Source: Entoloma clypeatum
Lineage: Eukaryota; Basidiomycota; Agaricomycetes; Agaricales; Entolomataceae
NCBI GenBank assembly: GCA_963565915.1
Contig: OY751494.1
Location: 1,922,001-1,986,000, forward strand
Direction of reading: 5' to 3'
Length of the DNA: 64,000 bases
Under the pieces are notes generated by a model. The model saw nothing but the letters and a program-made list of their open reading frames with translations, was not told the origin of the DNA and made no database searches. How positions within the stretch are numbered: the stretch's first letter is position 1; each line of letters begins with the position of its first letter. This document shows positions 58,415 to 64,000 of this stretch, one piece after another. The translations under genes were made by a program, and so were the position numbers.

Positions 58415-58452
58415 CGGGCAGTCCACAGGACTCTGTATGGCCTGAGGACTGC
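58405..58452 (+). promoter_or_regulatory. Candidate -1 frameshift signal between G3 gag and pol
   Basis: Slippery heptamer A AAA AAT at 58405-58411 in the gag frame, then TAG, a 6-nt spacer (58412-58417) and a stem GCAGTCC (58418-58424) with GGACTGC (58446-58452). The pol frame is -1 relative to gag and is open from here through the protease. Confidence 0.75.
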
Positions 58453-61400
58453 GTTGAACCCATCCGTACTACCGCTCTACTCAACGCTTCCGCTCTTTCC
58501 AATCCCAATTCCCTCTGTGTCCGACTTACATCTCCGCTTATCTCTGATTCTTCTCCGATAGCCGCCCTTGTGGACTCCGGCTCTACTCATTGTTTTATTG
58601 ACTCCCGTTATGCTTCATCCTATAAACTCCCTTTCACCTCCATACCTCCGATCGAACTTAAATTATTTGACGGAACGTCCAACTCCGTCATTACTCAGGC
58701 GGTTGATCTCCCTGTATACTTTTCCTCTGGTGAATATATGGCCATTACAGCCTATGTGACTCCGCTCGATTCCTCCTGTTCTATGGTTCTTGGATACAAC
58801 TGGCTCACCCGCTACAATCCTATGATTGACTGGGTACTGGGCAGTATTACTTTCCGTCCACAGCTCTTGAAGGAGTCTCCGACCTTGACGTCTTCTGCTA
58901 GGTCAGCTCTGCTACCTCCGCAGACCTCTTCCGATACTCCGACCTCCGACTCCGGCACACCCACTGCTACTCCGGACGTTGTCCCGAATATTGCATTGAT
59001 AAATGCAGCCGCATTTGTGCGCGCTTGCAAACTTCCGGGTGCCCAATCCTTCCGAATTCACCTCTCCGACCACATGATCTCCGCCCAATCCGTTTCTATG
59101 TCCGAGGAACCTCCGGACCTCTCCCATATCCCAGAGGAATATCACAATTTTGCCGATGTTTTTAGCAAGACAAAAGCAGACACCCTCGCTCCGCATCGAG
59201 TTAGAAGACGGATCGACTCCCCCTATTGGCCCTATGTACTCCATTTCACAATCCGAACTATCTGCCCTGCGAAACTTCATAGATGAACATTTGGCCATTG
59301 GTTTCATTCGCCCCTCTCGCTCTCCGCATGGCGCTCCGGTCCTCTTTGTCCGAAAGAAGGACGGTTCCCTCCGCCTGTGTGTCGACTATCGGGGCCTGAA
59401 CAAAGTTACCAAGAAGGATCGATACCCTCTTCCGCTCATCTCCGACCTCCTTTCCACTGCCGGAAAAGCGCGTGTTTATACCACTCTCGATCTCCGGCAT
59501 GCATATCATCTTGTCCGCATTGCCAACGGAGATGAATGGAAAACCGCTTTCCGCACTCATTACGGATCGTTTGAATGGCTTGTTATGCCTTTTGGACTAT
59601 CCAACGCCCCTGCCGCTTTTCAGCGATTTGTGAATGAAATCTTCAGTGACCTCCTCAATGTTACAGTGGTGGTCTACCTCGATGACATTCTCATTTACTC
59701 CGACGACCCCGCCAAGCACCCCGAGATGTCAAGGAAGTTCTCCGACGTCTCCGCAAGAACGGACTTTACGTCAGCTCCGACAAGTGCGAATTTTCTGTCG
59801 ACACAGTCGAATATCTTGGTTTCATCCTTTCTCCCTCCGGTCTCCGCATGTCCGAAACCAAGGTGAAGACCATTCAAGAGTGGCCTGAACCTCGGAAAGT
59901 GAAGGACATACAGTCTTTCCTTGGATTCACGAATTTCTATCGACGTTTCATCCACGGTTATTCAGACATCATTGTTCCACTCACCTGACTCACCCGGAAG
60001 GGTACTCCGTTCCGTTTCTCTGACTCCGCACGGAGGGCGTTCAATGAGTTGAAGCTCGCTTTTACCAAAGCACCGGTCCTCACTCATTGGATTCCTGATC
60101 GACCTATTATCATCGAGACGGACGCCTCCGACTACGCACTTGGTGCTATTTTGTCCATCCGGACCTCCGAAAAGGAGATACACCCAGTAGCGTTCCACTC
60201 CCGCACCTTCACCGCCCCGGAACTCAACTCGACACGCACGACAAGGAGTTACTTGCTATCCATGAAGCATTCAAGGTATGGCGACATTACCTTGAAGGCT
60301 CTGCTGCTCCGATCGACGTTGTCACGGACCACAAGAACCTGGAGTACTTCGCCACTACAAAGGTTCTCACCCGCCGACCAGCCCGGTGGTCCGAGTTCCT
60401 CTCTCAGTTCAATCTCTTGATTCGCTTCCGCCCCGGACGTCTCGGTACCAAACCGGACTCTTTGACTAGACGATGGGACGTCTATCCCAAAGAGGGGAAT
60501 AGCGACTATGCATCGGTAAATCCAAGCAATTTCCGACCAGTCTTTTCCCAAGAACAGCTGTCCGCATCTCTCCGAGCTACGGAGTTGTTCACCCCTGTTC
60601 TCCGCGCCACAGTCATAATGGACATTGAACAGTTGCACTCCAACATCCTCCGCTCACTCCCATCTGACCCAATCTATGCCGACCATCTCAAGGAGCCCAA
60701 ACCGCACTGGTCCGTAGACTCCGACGGTTTCCTCCGTCATAGTGGTCGCATTTACGTCCCCGACTCCGATAACCTCCGGCTCCGCACCCTCCACAACAAG
60801 CACAACCATATTCTCTCCGGACACCCCGGACAGAACAAGACAGTTAGTCTCATTCAACAAGATTATACTTGGCCTGGTGTTCGAGACTTTGTCAAAAAGT
60901 ACTGCAAATCCTGCACCACTTGCATGCGCTCTAAACCCCAATGCCACAAGCCCTATGGTATGCTGAAGCAACTCCCAGTTCTGAACCTTCCGTGGAACTC
61001 CATATCCATGGACTTCATCGAGACACTTCCGACCTCCGGCGGTTTTGACGCAATCCTTGTTATTGTTGACCGAATGACAAAACAAAGCATTTTTGTTCCG
61101 ACTACGATCCACTGCACCTCCAAAGATCTAGCCACCTTGTTCATCCTGCATGTGTTCTCCAAGCACGGAGTACCGGAACATGTCACCTCCGACCGAGGCC
61201 CGGAGTTCGTCTCCCACTTTTTCCGCTCCCTCGGAAAAGCCCTCAACATGACTCTGCACTTCACCTCTGGCTACCATCCTGAAGGCGACGGTCAAACCGA
61301 ACGTACCAACCAAACCTTGGAACAGTACCTCCGCATCTTCTGCAACTATCAGCAGGACAACTGGTCCGAGCTACTTCCGCTTGCGGAGTTTGCGTACAAC

Positions 61401-62087
61401 AATGCTCCGAGTGCTACGACCGGGATCTCGCCCTTCTTCGCCAATAAAGGTTATCATCCAAACCTCTCCGTCCATCCGGAGCGCGACCTCGCATCCGCCC
61501 GTGCCCGACAATTCGTCGTAGACCTGGATGAGCTTCACCAAGAACTCAAATCTACAATCCTAGAAGCTCAACGACGTTATCAAGGCCCCGCCGATCTCCG
61601 GCGTGCTCCGCCCCCTCCGCTCGAAGTAGGACAGCAAGCTTTTGTGAAGGCTAAGTTTTTCCGCACTACACGACCCTCCAAAAAGCTGTCTGAAAAGTAC
61701 CTTGGCCCCTTTGACATCCTTGCCAGGAATGGTACACACTCTTACACCCTCCGACTTCCGGACACCATACGCGGTGTTCACCCTGTTTTCCACATCTCCA
61801 TGCTGGAGCCATCTGTTCCGAACGACATTCTGAACCGGACAGTAACTCCGCCTCCTCCGATCGACGTTGAAGGAGAAGTGGAATACAAAATCGCCGAAAT
61901 CCTTGACACCAAACTGGATCGTCGGCGTTCTTGCAAACTGCTCTACCTAGTCCGTTGGCTAGGCTATGAAGGAACCGATGAGGAACAGTCCTGGCTACCC
62001 GCCACGGAACTCGAACACGCGACGGACTTAGTCGCGGACTTCCACTCCGCGTATCCGGAGAAGCCGGGCCCCTTATCACGCCTATAG
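58411..62087 (+). pseudogene. G3 pol: protease to chromodomain, with three frameshifts and a stop
   Basis: Protease with VDSGSTHCFIDSRYA near 58570; RT with [13 protein letters not shown] near 59672; RNase H with [15 protein letters not shown] near 60110; integrase with HHCC (HILSGHPGQ...CKSCTTC) and DDE ([22 protein letters not shown]); GPY-like part; chromodomain [20 protein letters not shown]; end at 62087. Breaks: deletion near 59200, one base lost near 59724, CGA to TGA at 59986-59988, and one base lost near 60230. From 60240 to 62087 the frame is clean. Dead as it stands but young. Confidence 0.92.
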
Positions 62088-62155
62088 AACCGCGCAAGAC
62101 ATTGATATTGCAAAATAAAATAAAAATAATAACAAAAAATTAGAGGGGGGAGGGG

Positions 62156-63113
62156 CTACTGGGTTTTGGCCTTCTTGGCCGGCGGACCGTCGTCCTCCAA
62201 CTCATCCTCCGTTTCTCCCTCCGCCTCCTGTTTCTCCGCTTGCAGCTCCGCAAGCTCCCCGTCCGCCAACCCCTCGTCCTCCCCCTCGTCTTTTTCCTCA
62301 TCCTCTTCCTCTCCTTCTTCCTCTTCTCCATCCTCCGTCTCCGACTCCGGAGCCGCCGCCTCCAGAAGGAAGTTCCGGTAGGCGAGGTGGTTGTTCATAA
62401 TTTGAAGCTGCCAGAGCAGCGCCCAACCGACCCTTGCCGACTGCTCCTCTCTCTCCTCCAGAGCCTCCCGCAGCCCCCGGAGCTCCTCAGCGACCCCTGC
62501 GCCGCAGCAGCCTTTCGCCCCGCTCGGGCCTGCAACCTCCGCGACGGCTTCCTCCGTCCTTCCCCGTTTCCGCTTCGCCCGCATCTCGCCGGCCTTCAGG
62601 CATACCCGTTTGCCGTCCTTGCACCGCTGGCATGCGGTGCCCTTCCCCTGCCTAAGGAGATTGTCAGTAAGAAAAAGAGAATGGAGAAGTGGGTACTCAC
62701 AACGCCCACTTGCATTCCACCTTCACCTGCGCACAGGCCTGACACGCCTCCCCCCAGACCTCCGACTCCTCCGCCCCGCTCTCCGCCCTCTGTTTCCCTG
62801 CCTTCTTCGCCCTCTTCTTCTCCGCCTCCGCCTTTGCCTCCGCCTCTGCCCTTTCCTTCGCCTCTGCCTCCCTCGCCCTCCTCTCGGCCTCTGCCTTCTT
62901 CCTTGCCTCCGCCTCCTCCTTCTCCTTGCGTATCTGCGCCAGACGGCGCAGGAGCTCCTCTTCGGAGTCGTCCAGGTTGGCGCTGGATTGGGTGGGCTGC
63001 GTGCTCGAGCCTTGGGGCATGTTGGTGGTTACTGGAAGAAACCCTTGAAGCCGCTCATCTCCGTTAAATAACCGAGACCACATGACCTTGTTTATTTTCT
63101 CGCGGTCTTCCAT
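62156..63113 (-). CDS. Antisense spliced gene in G3: coiled coil and Zn2Cys6-type cluster, 302 aa
   Basis: Minus strand, ATG at 63113, 27 bp from the 3' LTR; exon 1 63113-62701, exon 2 62651-62156. The joined length is 909 nt, an exact multiple of three. Residues about 50-108 form a long charged helix (LLRRLAQIRKEKEEAEARKK). Cysteines at 124, 127, 134, 145, 148 and 155 give CX2CX6CX10CX2CX6C, within the range of fungal binuclear zinc clusters. The cluster only forms after splicing. A basic patch (MRAKRKRGR), an acidic run and PAKKAKTQ at the end suggest a nuclear protein. The 3' LTR could act as antisense promoter. Role unknown: DNA binding, self-control or antisense silencing are options. 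Confidence 0.7.
62652..62700 (-). other. Intron of the antisense gene
   Basis: 49 bp on the minus strand, GTGAGT ... CTCCTTAG. Splicing joins GCGTT to GCAGGGG in frame and completes the six-cysteine pattern; unspliced, the frame stops at the junction. Confidence 0.75.
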
Positions 63114-63126
63114 GGGTGTCAGACCT

Positions 63127-63136
63127 AAGAGGGGAA
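63127..63136 (+). promoter_or_regulatory. Polypurine tract of G3
   Basis: AAGAGGGGAA just before the 3' LTR. Confidence 0.65.
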
Positions 63137-63139
63137 TAC

Positions 63140-63852
63140 TGTTATATCCGTCTCCGAATCTCCGATCCACTCCCATAGTCCTCCGACATTCCGGACATCC
63201 GTTACCTCCGCATCTCCGCACGTTGCCATCGTGCATTTCATATTCATAACTCCATGCCTTTATGCATTTCATATTCATATTCCCATTTACTTATGCATCG
63301 CCTTTTTCGCATGGTCCATTGACCGACATCTCCGATGTTCGTTACAGTCGCTGGCAACTTACGCCACAACTCCGGACCTACTCCGACCATCTCCGTAAAG
63401 TAATATCATTTAGGTATTTAAGCTTGTACCATACCTGTAGTTCCTCAGTTCGAATATCAACAAAGTTCACTCCTCTACTCCCCGTTCATGCCAGAGATCC
63501 TCGCTGTGGTACAATACGCCGACGACATCCTCATCTACTGCTCTTCCTCCATCGTTACCCTTCGACGAGCTCAGTACTGTGTCCGAGTCACAACTCCGAC
63601 GTCGTCCGACCATTTCCACGTCAACGTGTCTCTCACCGAGATCTTTCCGAGAGCCTCCGCACCTCCGACCTCTACTCCGACCTCCTGAAATTGGGACACC
63701 TTATCCAACAAACGGCGGCACAACACATACATTGAAGCCACGTCCCTCCCCTTCGTCGTTCCTCCGCATTTCCGGAGTTCTGCTCCGGTCTCAGTCCTAC
63801 GTCCGACCTCCAACGGACTCTGATGAAGCTCCGATGTTTCACCTACTTAACA
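63140..63852 (+). repeat. 3' LTR of G3
   Basis: 713 bp, same ends as the 5' LTR. Confidence 0.95.
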
Positions 63853-63976
63853 CTACTGGTATTAGCTCTGTTGTACTACACTACTTACATGCAGTACTTA
63901 TACTTATGGGAATGTGCACAGACCAACTACGAGCTAGTAACACTATTGGCTAGAACATGATGGAACATCTTGGTAC

Positions 63977-64000
63977 TGTTATGCTTAACAAACCATTCCA
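63977..64000 (-). repeat. Start of another G1/G2-family LTR, cut by window edge
   Basis: TGTTATGCTTAACAAACC at 63977 is the reverse complement of the LTR end shared by G1 and G2. Confidence 0.8.

Larger units (their letters stand above)
56499..63857 (+). mobile_element. Complete Ty3/gypsy element G3 with CTACT target duplication
   Basis: The element is 56504-63852 (7349 bp). CTACT flanks it at 56499-56503 and 63853-63857. Both LTRs are 713 bp and differ at roughly 10-12 positions by eye. It holds gag, a -1 frameshift signal, pol with chromodomain, and an antisense gene before the 3' LTR. Confidence 0.96.

Noticed and set aside
62240..63071. Plus-strand frames (275 and 153 aa) opposite the antisense zinc-cluster gene
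   Set aside because: Proline/leucine/serine-rich shadows of the charged helix on the minus strand; no domain and no splice support.

Overview
This window looks like a transposon-dense block of a basidiomycete (probably Agaricomycete) nuclear genome. The evidence is introns of about 50-60 bp with GTNNG...AG ends, RepHel Helitrons, chromodomain Ty3/gypsy elements with 5-bp target duplications, a Tad1/I-like LINE, a hAT element with BED-type zinc finger, a Tc1/mariner element and a fragment resembling KDZ-type transposases. Few non-transposon genes are recognisable; the only two intact candidates lie at 54.8-56.1 kb.

Layout. (1) 1-15.4 kb: two head-to-tail Helitrons about 8.46 kb apart (copy 1 cut by the window edge), then head-to-head gypsy fragments and an inverted piece of Helitron tail. 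(2) 15.5-23.2 kb: a solo LTR with TCTAC target duplication, an inverted duplicate of it, and gypsy element G1 on the minus strand. (3) 23.2-28.7 kb: GC-rich and foldback non-coding repeats and an old LTR remnant. (4) 28.7-32.6 kb: a 5'-truncated LINE with poly(A) and 17-bp target duplication. (5) 33.6-35.3 kb: a solo LTR of the G3 family and a KDZ-like C-terminal fragment. (6) 35.8-40.9 kb: a 5-kb foldback element whose arms each hold five 177-bp tandem units, containing an intact Tc1/mariner. (7) 41.5-47.8 kb: gypsy element G2 (plus strand, sister of G1), with a 116-bp foldback MITE in its 3' LTR. (8) 48.5-50.3 kb: a 20-bp minisatellite and a decayed zinc-finger gene. (9) 50.3-53.8 kb: a hAT element with perfect 8-bp target duplication. 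(10) 54.8-56.1 kb: two divergent small genes, one with a PD-(D/E)XK-like motif. (11) 56.5-63.85 kb: a complete gypsy element G3 with CTACT target duplication.

Main points of interest. G3 carries an antisense, spliced ORF between pol and the 3' LTR that encodes a coiled coil plus a Zn2Cys6-type cluster, and a textbook-like -1 frameshift signal (A AAA AAT, 6-nt spacer, stem-loop) at its gag-pol junction. G1 and G2 share the same lesions and the same small extra ORF in the env position, suggesting a family mobilised in trans. The Helitron copies share a long block in which I see no difference, carrying the same frameshift and stop, flanked by diverged sequence, which suggests gene conversion. 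Copy 2 has mainly CpG-to-TpG/CpA changes. All comparisons were made by eye.
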